Assembly (NCBI GenBank): GCA_028671895.1
Contig: CM053796.1
Location: 33,044,860 to 33,108,859, forward strand
Source: Oenanthe sinensis
Lineage: Eukaryota; Streptophyta; Magnoliopsida; Apiales; Apiaceae
Length of the DNA stretch: 64,000 nucleotides
Direction: 5' to 3'
Position numbers and translations under genes: made by a program. The stretch's first letter is position 1. Each line of letters opens with the position of its first letter. Shown in pieces: positions 22,083 through 34,700 of this stretch. The notes beneath the pieces were generated by a model, which was not told where the DNA came from, made no database searches, and worked only from the letters and a program-made list of their open reading frames with translations.

Positions 22083-24615
22083 AAAGAAACACATAAATGT
22101 TTAAACTAATAATAAACTAATGAAAGGACTGAATTACCCCGTAAAAAGTGAGTTAAAGAGAATTGACGACGATACATAAGTTGTAAAGAAAATAGAATGT
22201 TAGTATAACAAGTGGTACTTTTAAAAAATTAGTATTTCAAGCGGTCTGATACACAAAATACAAGTACACGAAATGCAATTTACTCTTTATTGTATCATAT
22301 TCTTACTCCACTTCACCTGAATGAATTAAGCTATTACACCTCTTCCGATACAATTTAGCCTTCTACACTTGCTCACAATAGAGACACTACTCTCATTAAA
22401 CTATTCACTCTATTTCTATAAGTAAACATACCACTAATATATATATGGAACCAAGAGGGGCACCAAACATACATACACTGATCATTCTTATTCAACAATA
22501 TTCAACAAGACACAAATCAAGCTAATAATGGACTACAAGTTACGCAGCATAAGTGTAGCACCCACATGAAGTCACACACAAAAACCATGCCACACATGTA
22601 ATATTCCGGCAAAAAACAAATAAAAATCGGTCAAACTCTGGCCAAACAAAACTAACACTAAGCTACACCAGACGTATACTATCATGATGCCATAGCTACC
22701 ATCACCATACAACCACAAGCAACAAACCAAACAACAAGGTCGTAGCCCCTTCGTCTAACAACCTGGACGTAAAAGATGACCAGAGTTAATCCGGTGATAC
22801 CCATTTCACAATCAAATTCAACAAATACACTACCAAAACAAAGCCTAGCCTGGCTTGCCAAGAATTCAACGATGTGACTCACACAAGCTAACAATTACCA
22901 TACACATCGGAGCAAGCTAAACCACCCATCAGACTCTATTTTTTTCCTGATGGTCCGCAAACATACTAAAAAAATAATAATAAAATAAAAACACCAACAC
23001 AATCCTTAATCCACGACCTATGCGTATATATGATCTATAATAATAAAAAATTAGCAGACAACTTGTAAAATCACAAGGAGTCAGATAAACATGAATTCAT
23101 AACCGATAGATTTTCAAATTAAATTGATAACATAATCAAATAGGACATGTTATGAGCTTTGTATCAACTACTTATACAAGAAAAAAGGAGAACAAAATCA
23201 CCTCGATTCGATGACTGATCCTGATGAACACAAACCCTAGCTCTCTTCCCCAATTCCTCCAAACTAGCTGTTGTTAATTTACTAAAAATAGTAAATGTAA
23301 ATAAAATTTTATTAATAAAAATCTATTTATATTTTTGGAAATCTTAGGGGCTTAATTTTGATTAAAAGATAAATTACTCCATAATTAAAATAAAAAATTC
23401 AAAAATAATTTTTATGGGATAAAATATAAAAATAGATATTTTCGAATAAATACAATATATATGTCAAAATTTCCCAAAACTTATGAATGATCCAAAAATA
23501 ATAAAATAAATTTATTTTAAGGATTTTATCATTTCTATAAAAATAAAGGAACAAAAAATAAGGTCTCTAGTCTTCTATAGGGGCTGAACCCGATAATCAC
23601 AAATTGAAATAAATTTATTCTAACGAAATAAAAATGATAGAAAAATAAAATAAAATAATCTAAGTTACACAGAAGTCACGTAACACATAACATGCAATTT
23701 TTCTCTTTATTAAAAATCATAACACAATTAAATGCATAAAAAAAATATGACACACTAAAATTATATTAAAAGCATATTTAAATATTATAAAATATACGTA
23801 ATTTTTCCCGGCGTTACATAATTAATTTAAACGTGTACACTATTTTTTTTTATAATTTTCAATTAATTTTTATTATTTCATATACGTATTCGAAGAGTGA
23901 TAATAGTTTTGTTTCGAGTTCTATACATTTATTTTGCATGTTATTACATTCAAATGAAAACTTGTAAATTGTAATATTTCGAGTAATATTTTTACATTTT
24001 GAGAACTTCTTTAATAATTTTATAGTTCTTTTTATTTTGATTTATCGTAAAGATGATACATAATAAAACTATTTTTTTATAGATAAAATATCACCTAAAA
24101 ATGTAAATTTATGAATAGTATGATATTCACGATTTATTCCGATTTTAATAATTTATACTCATATTTTTAATGTAAATATTATTAATATAATATTTATATC
24201 AATTTAAATGATTTACATAATATTTATTCACATTAATAATAAAAGTGATACTCCACTCCACTCCAATGACAAGTTAATATATCTAATCCGATTCATAACC
24301 TATATTTAATAATTATATGTACTTAAAATTTAAACTTTTTTTTGTCGGGACTTAAAATTTATACCTTGATTTCATAAAAAAATAAGATTATTTCACAATA
24401 TATGTTTATCAAATTTTAATACAACTAAGCTGGCAATTTTTTGTCAAAAAAAAAGCCGACAACTTTTTTTTCTTAATACAACTACGAAATAATAATGTAT
24501 ATTATGTGTACGATGTATCTACACATTTCGGTTGCCAGTGACCACAAGAGGCGCCAAAAGTTTGTTCATCTTATCTTGCGTTATCTCGGGCATTTCATCA
24601 AACATCTGGTGTGCA
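22083..24615. other. Intergenic, repeat-derived, no gene seen
   Basis: About 2.5 kb. The left part (22083-23280) is less AT-rich and may be further copia-derived or other retroelement sequence, but no domain is readable. The right part (23280-24500) is very AT-rich. Sequence upstream of 24616 would contain the promoter of the aldo/keto reductase gene. No clear TATA box was identified. Confidence 0.4.
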
Positions 24616-27600
24616 ATGGCTACTACCATCCACAATACATACACAAATCTTAGCTTATTCACCACCTATCCAAAACCCACAAGTGGGGTTCGTAGACAAG
24701 TAAGATGTGAGGTTGGTGTGGCCGAGAAGAACCGTGAGGTGATACTTAAGAATGGTAATGATTCATTGCAAATATGCAGAGTTTTAAATGGTATGTGGCA
24801 AACAAGTGGTGGGTGGGGAAGAATTGATAGAGATGATGCTGTTGAATCTATGCTTAAGTATGCTGATGCTGGCCTTGGCACTTTCGATATGGCTGATCAC
24901 TGTATGTAATATTATTTTTGTTTTTGATCATTGAAATGGTTGAATTTATTGTGATTCTTGAAAAAAAATGAAGAAAATATTATGTAGATGTAAATCAAAC
25001 TAGACATTCGTAGTGTCGTAGCTCGTAGTTAGGGAAAGATGTAAGCAGACCTTAAGGTGCCCATGTGGCACTTTGAACTATATAAAATCCGAAAAGAAAT
25101 AATTAATAGCAAAGTTTGTACTGATTTTTGAAAACAAGCCTAAGACAAGCTGGGGATAATCGCTGGTTTTCCAAGGCCAACCGGGGCTTGTAAAAAAAAA
25201 CTCCAATTCATTTTTGAAAACCCCCCACTGACTCAAAATATATGTACAAGTACTTAATTATATGTTAGAAACTACATTGGGATTTAAAATAGGATAGCTG
25301 ACCTGCATGTTTGGTTTCCTTTGGTTAATTGTGATAGCACTTGGAGTGTTTCTTCAAATATTTAGGTTTTTTAGGTGCTGGTGCTGCTAACAATATACAT
25401 TGTGAATAATGAATGTCTGGCATATATATATAAATTAATCTGAAATGGGTGATAAATGACAAGTAAGCCACATCCTTGTTTTTTAGTTCTTCGCCTCGTA
25501 ATGACACGCCTTGATTCAGCTGTTTAACCAGTTCTTTCAACTTGGTCAAAATTAAGTAGATTATTAAGCTGAAAAACGTAAACTGCAGTCAAAGTAACAG
25601 AACTGTTCACCTGATATTTTTCAGACTAGCAAAAGTAATTTACTTCTAGAATTAATCTAACTGCTAGTTTCTCTTTTTTTGTTCAACTGGATTTATAAAT
25701 GAATTCTTTCATACTGTAGAATTTGATTACCGATTCCACAGATGGTCCTGCAGAAGATCTTTATGGAATCTTCATCAATCGAGTTCGTAGGGAACGTCCG
25801 CCAGAGTTATTAGAAAATATCAGGGGGTGAGTTTTTTTCCTGCATATTTGACGTTGCATTTGTATCTCTGGATCATAACAATGTCAGTGTGCATCTTAGC
25901 TGTGTAATGGGAACACAATGAGCTTTAAGTCATTGTAATTAACATGCATAACGAAATGAGAAATATAAGTGGAATTTATATTGATCTATTTTCTGCTTTT
26001 CATTCTGTATCAGTCTTACCAAATGGGTACCACCACCAGTTAAAATGACGAGTAAATTTGTTCGTGATAGCATTGATGTTTCAAGAAAAAGAATGGATGT
26101 TGCATCCCTCGACATGCTTCAATTTCATTGGTATTAAAATATCTTTGCTACACAATATAATGGAAGACAGAGTGCAACCGCACTTAGCAAAATCTTTTGT
26201 GTTTAGGCCCTCCCTTCTCATTTATTTTCTTTTGAACCAGGTGGGATTACTCCAATTCCGGTTACCTTGATGCTCTAAAGCATCTTACAGATCTCAAAGA
26301 AGAAGGTTAGTTTGTTTCAATTTCCTTCAAGAAAGACCAATATTTTATTGAATTTTGTAATTAGACTGGGCACACCATAAGTATTTGGCATGCAGGTAAA
26401 ATAAAGACTGTTGCTTTAACAAACTTCGACACAGAGCGTTTGCAAATTATCCTAGAAAATGAGATTCCAGTGGTTAGCAATCAGGTAACAATTCATAAAT
26501 ATGATTTATTATATCTGTGTTGTATGTATCCTTGATGTTCTGCTAGTAGCTATACTTACTTTGTTTTTGGAAACTGGTATCTTGGACATTTTTCAGGTGC
26601 AACATTCCATTGTTGACATGCGCCCTCAACAAAAGATGGCCGAACTTTGCCAGCTTATGGGAGTCAAACTCATAACGTCTCTCTCTCTCTCTCTCCCTCC
26701 TCGTATATATCCCCCCCACCCTCATCCCCACCACAGCTCTTTCTCCATGTGTGTGAATGTGTATATATGTGTACATGAATCTTTGTATAAAGACATTAGG
26801 TAATTAGGCAACTCCCAGCCACCTATTTCATCTTGTCCTTGTAACTCAAGTAGTAAAAAATATTCAATCTTTTATTGCATGAACCAAAAGGGTACTTATT
26901 AGTGTAACTATTAATTTTGGTATGTTAGTTGCTCTACTTGTTTGTTGATATATAACAGAGTAGATATTACAAACAGAAGCTCCAGATAATTGCATTTGTA
27001 CCTTTTGCCCTGATAATTTCCATTAATTATATTCTTTTAATTTTGAATTGCTTTTTATATGCAGGTATGGGACTGTAATGGGTGGTCTACTATCTGAAAA
27101 GTTCCTTGACACCAATTTAAATATTCCTTTTGCTGGTCCTCCTCTGAACACACCTTCCCTTCAGAAGTACAAACGAGTATGTGTTCTTTTCATTAAAGAT
27201 TACTAAAAGAACCTCATCGGCCATAGTGGAGTTAACAATGGGGTGGTTAGTTTTTAATCTAGCTTTTGGTGACAACAATGAGTCTTCATGGAAAGAGTAG
27301 ACACTAACTAGAGACTTGAGCCAGTATTAGGTCTTTAAAGTATAATTAATGAACATATTAACTTATGGAGGTATTCTAAAGATTGGATAGAATTCTTGAA
27401 CCAGATACACAAAATCAGAAAGTAGGGGTGCGTGCGCTGTAGTTCGGTTTGGTTTTAAGCTATGACTGCTAGCTCGGTTACAAGAAAAAATTGTAATCAA
27501 AAGTTTGAAATGTTTTTTTGGGATTTGAGTCAATCATCTACAATTTCAGTTATAGTTGGTCTTCTTATATTATTTATTATTATGGCTTTTATATTCCTCC

Positions 27601-29770
27601 TCAGGAAATCACCTAAGATTATATAGATTTTGGGTGTAAAAGATAAGGGTACACTTGTAATTACACATTCGATTGTGAATTACAAATATACCCTCATATA
27701 TTTGTCCTGAAGCAAGTTCCTGAGGTCGGATGAACATTTTTCTCATTTATTATTATTTTAACAAACATAACCAGAAATATATGTAAAACCAATACAAATG
27801 TAAAACCAATACAAACATACCTACTCGCAGAAAATGGAATGCTGAGATGTATGCATACCTTATCTCTTTGGATTGCACATCATAGTAAGAGTCATATAGT
27901 TACACATATTATAATACCATATAAGAATGAGAAATGATAAACCAAACCAAACATACCCGTTATATCCTGGGTTCGGGAAGGTTTAGGTGTACGCATAACT
28001 TACGTCTTCTCTAGAACATAAATGAAATTAACGAATAGGAACAGTATGCAAAACAATAACGAAAAGTAGTATAAAGGTAAAATATATAAAAAGAAATTGA
28101 TGTAGAACTCTAGAGGCCAAAAACACCAATTCCCCCCTCCCCCATCCCCAACCTCAAAACTCGGTTACCAATAATTTTTTTTATGGTCATATCCATGGCA
28201 AGAATATGATATATGTATAACATATAATTTTTAATTTAAGAATAGTAAATATTTTTGGGTCGCGGCTTGCATTTTTCCAGGGTGCCTTTTGTTAGTTTCT
28301 TTGTATTATTGTAAGTTTGCTTAACTAATGAAATAATAATAATATAATGAGAGCATATAAAGTTATATATAGAGAAATTTTATATGGAGACTGCCTTTTT
28401 GTTAAGACCTTGGAGACTATATATACACTGCAAGGAAACCATATTTTGTAGAACAATATGTTTTGCAATGTTTTGTATCGTATGTATAACCGTATACCAT
28501 GGATCAGTTTTATAAAATATTACTTCATTAGAAACTGGACGGTTAGGATTTCAAAAGAATATAACTGGGCTGCTCTTATTAATTGAGGCTCGTCAAAAAA
28601 TAAAATCTGGATGGGCCTCACTGCTTAACAACCGCAGCTCGCTTGGAGTACTTGTTACATGGATCGTGAGTGGGAGCTTAATTTCCGTCTGGGTATGCGA
28701 CCTTGGATTGTTGTTGCATATTGAGCTCCTATTGGAGCGACTACTGTTTTCTTGATTCACCCAATTGGTCAAGGAAGTTTTTCATTACGTGATTAACAAG
28801 TGTGGCCTCTAATATATTTTTTTAAATCCTAGCCATCCAAATTCTAATCCAGTGGCTGTGAAGTAGTATGTTAAACTGATACATTGGCATATAGTTGCCA
28901 TGGATTATATATATATATATATATATAAAACTTTATATGCTCATTTTTCCTCCGGTACATGTGACAAATACTCAATCGGGCATAGGTATGGATACCGAGA
29001 CACTAATGCTCAAAACATATATTTTTATTAAAAAAATTCTGAGTCCAACTCTTGGACACATGCCCATATTAGACAGTTCCAAGTGACTCTGAGTAACAAA
29101 GACCGAATGTATGAAGGCACATATATTATATTTCGGTTTTCCCCACTTTAAGTATTGTCCAAAACCGTAAGTGTAGCCAAACCACCGCCTTCGGTTTTCG
29201 CGAATTTGGTTTTATGGGGTTTGGTTTCAGGTTGTTTCTTTTGCATACTCCTATAAAAAGGTGAAAATATTGCATAAAATAATCTAAGTACATATAATAA
29301 ACGAGGATACACTTGGAGATTTCAGAAAAAATATATATAATGGCCATAAATATATGACAGATGGTTGATGCTTGGGGAGGATGGAGTCTTTTTCAAGTTT
29401 TGCTTCAGACGCTTAACAAAGTGGCTTCCAAACATGGTGTCTCCATTCCGACAGTTGCCGTAAGATACATACTATATCAGGTAAACTCAATTCCTCCATA
29501 TAGTTATTTCTTTGATCAACTTTGAAGAAGGAAATCTTATTTTTGATTATATCAATATATATTGACATTCAAAATTGCTCGCAGCAAGCAGTGGCAGGAT
29601 CAATGATTGGTGTAAGGCTTGGCCTTGCGGAACATGTCAATGACACAAATGCTGTGTTCTCTCTTGTTCTAGATGAAGAAGATTTCAACAGCATTCAAGA
29701 AGTTACAAAGAAAGGGAAAAATCTGCTTAGAATAATTGGTGACTGTGGGGATGAATACCGACGTGCATAA
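24616..29770 (+). CDS. Aldo/keto reductase family protein (NAD(P)H-dependent), probably plastid, 9 exons
   Basis: Exons: 24616-24901, 25742-25826, 26014-26130, 26241-26305, 26396-26484, 26597-26676, 27065-27176, 29361-29480, 29585-29770. They total 1,140 nt, giving 379 residues; all introns are GT-AG and the frame is kept throughout. 24616 is the first ATG in frame. The first ~50 residues are Ser/Thr/Arg-containing without core motifs, suggesting a plastid transit peptide. The AKR tetrad is recognisable: Asp in FDMADHY, Tyr in the same motif, Lys in LTKWVPP and His in LQFHWWDYS. The C-terminal cofactor segment contains GSMIGVRLG. It resembles the bacterial-type plant aldo/keto reductases (At1g04420-like group). 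The substrate is unknown. Intron 7 is 2.2 kb and carries repeat-like sequence. Confidence 0.88.
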
Positions 29771-31097
29771 GACCCTGTTACTCGGTGAAGCCATTTATTC
29801 TCGATCAATATATACACACATAAATATATATAGTTTGTAATCGAGCATTTTGTATATCTCAAACACCCAGATCAGTAAGATAGTCAGAAAGTTTGTGTTT
29901 GAATATCAAGTAACAGTTCACTTTGATCTAATAAGTTCTTCTAGAAGCCAATGATGGCCTATGGTATCATTCGGGGTTGGAACTGAAGTCGTTGCTGAAA
30001 GGGATATATATTTAATATTCGGGGGATGTGGGGGATCAAAATGATGTATTTTTTGCTCGTAGGTTGTTTAGGACGATAAAAGATACCCTACACTCTTAAA
30101 TTGTATACACTTGCACAATTAGAGCGGATTAATATTATGTATAAATTAGCCAATGTCTGATAAGGCTAATCAGATATTTATTAACTGGTTTAATGGACGT
30201 TGTATTTAAAGTTGAAGTATATACTTCTGTTATGGACTATCATAGGATTTTACTTTCTATCTAGCCAGACCAATGTAAGTATCGTGACTAAAGCATGTTA
30301 AATATTCGACAGCGTAATATATGATTGTATGCTTAAAGTAATGTTGATTACAAATTCTATGTAAAATGTTGTTGATCTTGTTGAGGGTTATTACCGTACT
30401 GCGATTATTAGTAGAAGTCACTTAGAGCATTCATCCTTGAGTAGTCAAGCTACATGGTGATGACATTGGAGGGTAGGAACTGGACAGTACCGAAGAAGGC
30501 TTATTAGAGAGGAAGGAAGCTTGCGTAATCCATTGCGGTCACAAAGAAAAGTTCACAATAAAAAGTAGAAAATGAGGAGTTTGGTAGGATAGATGTCTAC
30601 GGATAGCAGGCCTTTTCTTGATATGCATGAAGTGTTTAGGCGTTGGGTTTATTTATTGAACGATTTTGGATAGAACAGCTTCAGAAGACTACAAAAAGAT
30701 GATGTTATTGTCTGCAAAAAGCTGACGTTGTCGTGGTTTTCTAAGAAACCCACACTGGTAGGTTACGAAAATATTACTGTAATTTACACTCTACACTGTT
30801 ATGTGTTCATTTTGATGCTTATGTGTTTTGTTAGATCATCTCCGGTGCAAGCCTGCCTCCAGCGTTGGAGTGAATTGAAAAATTGGTTAGTCCCATTAAG
30901 GCGGGTTCAACCAACTTCTCTTCTCTTCTTACTTTTTCTCGGCTCTTGTTCTGTTTTTGTCCTTTTTTAATATATATTTCCCTTTTCTACGTTGGAGCAT
31001 ATCAGCCACTTCGAAACCATAACTAATTTATGCTTATTTGGCATCATAACGGTACACAAAAAATTGGACTCTGGCTTTCCCATTACAGATGGCCTTA
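29771..31097. other. Intergenic, no gene seen
   Basis: 3' flank of the aldo/keto reductase gene and spacer before a transposon remnant. Short ORFs such as 30728-30970 (+) have no recognisable domain. A segment at about 30830-30870 (ATCATCTCCGGTGC) loosely resembles PIF/Harbinger end sequence, but no paired end was found. Confidence 0.4.
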
Positions 31098-32254
31098 AGA
31101 GCAGCTCCAGCGCTCCAAGGCCAATTTTCTATTTTCTGTCCCCACCTGATTGCCAACTAATCAAAACTTGTTCCAACAAAGAATGTGTCCAATTCTCTCC
31201 AATGCACTGTCCATGCACTGTGCAGCTTTTCTATTAGTTTAGTATTATTTTTTTATAATTTGAACCCCACTAAACTCAATTATATATAAGAAGTAACGTA
31301 TAATTATTTTATAAGATTTTCGTTAACATATAATTAAAGTAATAAATTATTAATTTTAATAAAGACAAATTTAAATATAAAATTAAAATTTCTTCCATAA
31401 TTGAAATACATGACATATAATTAAAAACATTCCGAGAACAACATAATTATAATTGAAAATCTAAAAATTTAGATAATTTAACGGGTAGCATGGAATTGTG
31501 AGATGTGCTCCACCAAGTCAGTCTGTAGTTGACGATATTTTTGTCGATCACGAATTTGGACAGTTTTTTCGATATAATTTTCATACGGGATGAAAGGCTC
31601 CTCGCCTAAATTTGGTTGTGGTATTCCATTTGTTGTGTCGTCGTAAGATGGTAGCGGACCAAATGGAGTAGCATATGTGTCTCTTTCATCCTCGACAATC
31701 ATATTGTGCATTATGATGCATGCTCTCATTATTTTAGAAAGATCTCTTTTATCCCAGAACCGCGCAGGACCACGCACAATTGCAAAACGAGACTGCAATA
31801 CACCAAATGCTCGTTCAACATCTTTCCGTTGACTTTCCTGATATTTCGCAAATAACTTTCTCTTCTCACCTTGTGGACGCGGAATCGTTTTGACAAATGT
31901 TGCCCATTCTGGGTATATTCCATCTGCTAAATAATACCCTAAATTATAGTTGTGACCATTCAACGTGTAATTTATTTCCGGTGCACGGCCTTGTAGCACT
32001 TCGTCAAATACTGGTGACCGGTCTAAAACATTTATGTCATTGTTAGACCCGGCAACTCCAAAAAATGCATGCCATATCCATAAATCAGAAGAGGTGACCG
32101 CTTCAAGCAAGAGTGTTGGAACTCCCTTGTGACCACTCAAAAACATCCCCTTCCATGCTTTAGGACAATTCTTCCATTGCCAATGCATACAATCAATACT
32201 ACCCATCATACAATCAATACTACCCATCATACCCATCATTCCATTGACAATCAT
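31098..32254 (-). mobile_element. PIF/Harbinger DNA transposon remnant, 5'-truncated
   Basis: The transposase remnant at 31478-32254 is followed downstream (leftward on the + strand) by about 370 bp of AT-rich sequence. It reaches a candidate terminus at 31092-31125 containing GAGCAGCTCCAGCGCTCC, which resembles the GAGCATCTCCAAC ends of plant Harbinger elements. No matching terminus occurs upstream of the transposase, so the 5' half of the element is missing. The left boundary is inferred. Confidence 0.55.
31478..32254 (-). pseudogene. PIF/Harbinger (DDE_Tnp_4, HARBI1-like) transposase, N-terminally truncated
   Basis: A 258-codon frame carries the DDE catalytic core: first Asp in GSIDCMHWQWKNCP, second Asp in LGYYLADGIYPEWATF, Glu in RKDVERAFGVLQSRF. 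The C-terminal part (MRACIIMHNMIVEDER) is also typical. Family members usually have some 150 or more further N-terminal residues, which are absent. The coding region starts with a 21 bp tandem duplication (32189-32209, 32210-32230) that repeats the residues around the first Asp. The enzyme would cut and paste elements with TTA/TAA targets. With no N-terminus it is probably inactive. Confidence 0.85.
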
Positions 32255-32555
32255 GTATAATTTCTTCCGATATCTTAATATATGCTAAGAAAAATGTAGT
32301 CTAGAATTTATTTTATAAAGATACTTCACGAGGTTAAAATGTAAATCACAATTTTTGAATGAATAAGTATGTCTCAACAACATACCAGTTTTTTTTTTCA
32401 TTTGAAAAAAAATAGCTCCTCAATAATCACATAAACGTGATAAAAATATTAATTTACTGATTTAACTAACGTAAGTTACCTAACAATTAACAAACCAAAC
32501 ACAAAATGACAATAAAAAAATTAATAAAATTACAACTTCACAAGTTAAATAAGAA
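32255..32555. other. Spacer between transposon remnant and the P2 promoter
   Basis: AT-rich; nothing recognised. Confidence 0.4.
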
Positions 32556-32694
32556 GGCCCAAGTCACCTACCACTACAACTTATCAGTTGCCAATTGGGC
32601 TACTAATTCATTTTTCTAGTCCAATCCACAAAACCCTAAATACACACACACAATAGTGTATATAATCAAATCTTCATTTTTGAGCAAACCCTAG
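32556..32694 (+). promoter_or_regulatory. Ribosomal-protein-type promoter: site II motifs, telo-boxes, TATA
   Basis: Upstream of the P2 coding region lie GGCCCAA (32556-32562, a TGGGCC site on the opposite strand), TGGGCT (32596-32601), the telo-box AAACCCTAA (32631-32639), a TATATAAT box (32659-32666) and a second telo-box-like word AAACCCTAG (32686-32694). Site II plus telo-box combinations are characteristic of plant ribosomal protein promoters, which supports this as the real promoter of the P2 gene. Confidence 0.65.
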
Positions 32695-32830
32695 TAGCAG
32701 CTGGTGTCTCTGATCAAGTTTTAGCAACGTTTTCAAATTACCCAGCAAGTAAAAGTCACATCTTTTTACACACACACGTGTGTGTGTGTTTGTGTATTGA
32801 ATTTGTGTGTATTTGATTGCAGATATCAAA

Positions 32831-34700
32831 ATGAAGGTTGTTGCTGCATACTTGTTAGCTGTATTGGGTGGCAACACATGCCCAACTAATGATGATATCA
32901 AGAACATTCTTGGATCAGGTTTCATTTTTTTAGCTTCATGTATAGTGTGCTTTAATATGTGTGTGTGCGTGTGTGTGTGTTAATTATAGTGTACTATGTT
33001 AAAGTTTACTAATTTTTAATTTTTTGCATTCATGGTTTTGTTGTCTGTGTAATACAAGTGTGAATTTATTGATTGTATGTGTTTGTTTATTTATGTTTGA
33101 TTCAGTAATTTTATGTGGGATAGTGAGACTGTGTTGTGTTTATTTCTGTGTGTTGAGGGTTCCTGGATTCTTTGATTTATATTTATGTGCGTGTGTGTGT
33201 GATGTATGAATAACAGGTTGTTAGTTTCTGTCTGTGTATTGAATGCGTGTTTTAAATTATGGTTGTGTCGAGCTATTTAAGTTTTTAATAGAATTGAAAT
33301 GATATGTGCTCGTTATAGCTTTTAAAGATTTGTTGCTACCCTTTTCAATTCTTCCGTCTCTGCAGGGTTGATAGTAATAGTCTTAAGGATATAATAGCCT
33401 GCTCACCAAAGTGATTATTAATTATCATGCTTGTTTCTCATTATATTTGTAGCTAACTATCTGGTTATAGTACCTGGTTTGAGAGTTGAAGCTTAGGTTT
33501 TTATGTTTTGTAAATTGCATTTGTATTTTGTTTATAGAGATGGCCACTTAGGCCCCGTTTGGTATTATTGTTACAGACAGCCTACAGCTACAGTAGCTTT
33601 TTGCTAAAAAGCTGTCAGAATGGTTTTTGGTAAATTCTAAAAGCTGTTGTCCGGAAAAGCGTATTTAGTCTAAAAGCTGCCGTTAGCAAAAGCATGTCCC
33701 CCCATGCTTTTGAAAAAAGTTGTTTTCAGCTTTTGCAGGAAGTAGCTATCAGTTTCATCATCAAACCTTTTCAAAAACATTATTTTTATATATTATATCT
33801 CAAAATATGCATAAATAAAAAAATACCAAACAGTCCTCTGATTTTTCTGACAACACTTTTTTCACTGACACTTTTTCCACAGCACAACAGTTTTCAACAG
33901 CACTCCCAAACGGAGCCTTAGGCACTTACCCTTCGTGGTTAGTTAGCATGTTAGAAAGAAACTCACTTACCCTCCGTGGTTAGTTAGCATGTTAGAAAGA
34001 AACTACTAGGTTATTTATAATTTGCTTGTAGTAATTTTTCCCTTTAATAAAGTAATATGAACTTTCTATATTGCTATGTTTGTTTTGGCAAGTTAATATT
34101 TGGATGTGTTAACAGTTGATGGATTTTCTTGCTTTGTGCTTCTTCCATGAATGTCCTTATATACTATGTCATTATTTAGAGTTTTGTAGTTCCATATAAT
34201 TGCAACTGGAACTTATTGTAGAACTTGATTAAATACACGGATATATAAAGCTGATAATAGATTTTTAATCCAAAAATCAGTTTATTAACATATTTAAACT
34301 TCTATGAATTGCAGTTGGAGCAGATGCCGATGATGATAAGATTGAGTTGTTACTTTCTGAGGTGAAGGGAAAGGATATCACTGAATTAATTGCATCTGGA
34401 AGGGAGAAGTTGGCCTCAGTACCTTCAGGTGGCGGTGGTGGTGTTGCCGTGTCTGCAGCTGCTCCTGGTGCTGGTGGTGCTGCCGCTCCTGCTGCTGAGG
34501 CAAAGAAAGAGGAAAAAGTAGAAGAGAAAGAAGAGTCTGATGATGTAAGTCCTTTTCTTTTTACAAAAAAAGAGGAAAAAATAATGATTGGCATACAATT
34601 TAGCTTTAAACTGAATTTTAGAACTGGGCATTATGTTTGTTATTTAACATTTTTCTTTTTCATTTTATTGCAGGATATGGGCTTCAGTCTCTTCGATTAA
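32831..34700 (+). CDS. RPP2: 60S acidic ribosomal protein P2
   Basis: Coding exons: 32831-32918, 34315-34544, 34674-34700, total 345 nt for 114 residues, the usual length for P2. A 5' UTR intron probably spans 32749-32822. The N-terminal dimerisation domain (MKVVAAYLLAVLGG ... DIKNILGSVGADAD) is followed by a Gly/Ala hinge (about residues 63-88), an acidic segment and the conserved tail DDDMGFSLFD. P2 pairs with P1 and joins P0 in the lateral stalk of the 60S subunit, recruiting elongation factors. Intron 1 (32919-34314) is 1.4 kb and hosts a MITE and a tandem duplication. All splice sites are GT-AG. Confidence 0.93.
33551..33917. mobile_element. Tourist-like (PIF/Harbinger) MITE in intron 1 of the P2 gene
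   Basis: The ends GGCCCCGTTTGG and CCAAACGGAGCC are inverted repeats with one mismatch. TTA flanks both sides (33548-33550 and 33918-33920), the 3 bp target duplication of PIF/Harbinger elements. The 367 bp interior has no ORF. Its reverse complement aligns with 12167-12514, so at least two copies of this family are in the window. Confidence 0.85.
33923..34004. repeat. Tandem duplication of 41 bp next to the intronic MITE
   Basis: Two copies of the unit starting CACTTACCCTTCGTGG, with one substitution between them, begin six bases after the MITE's right end. Confidence 0.85.

Noticed and set aside
27423..29256. Possible second hAT-like MITE spanning most of AKR intron 7 (TAGGGGTGCGTGCG ... 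GCATACTCCTA)
   Set aside because: The ends match poorly, no target duplication is visible and the length is unusual for the family. The resemblance may be to two separate fragments.
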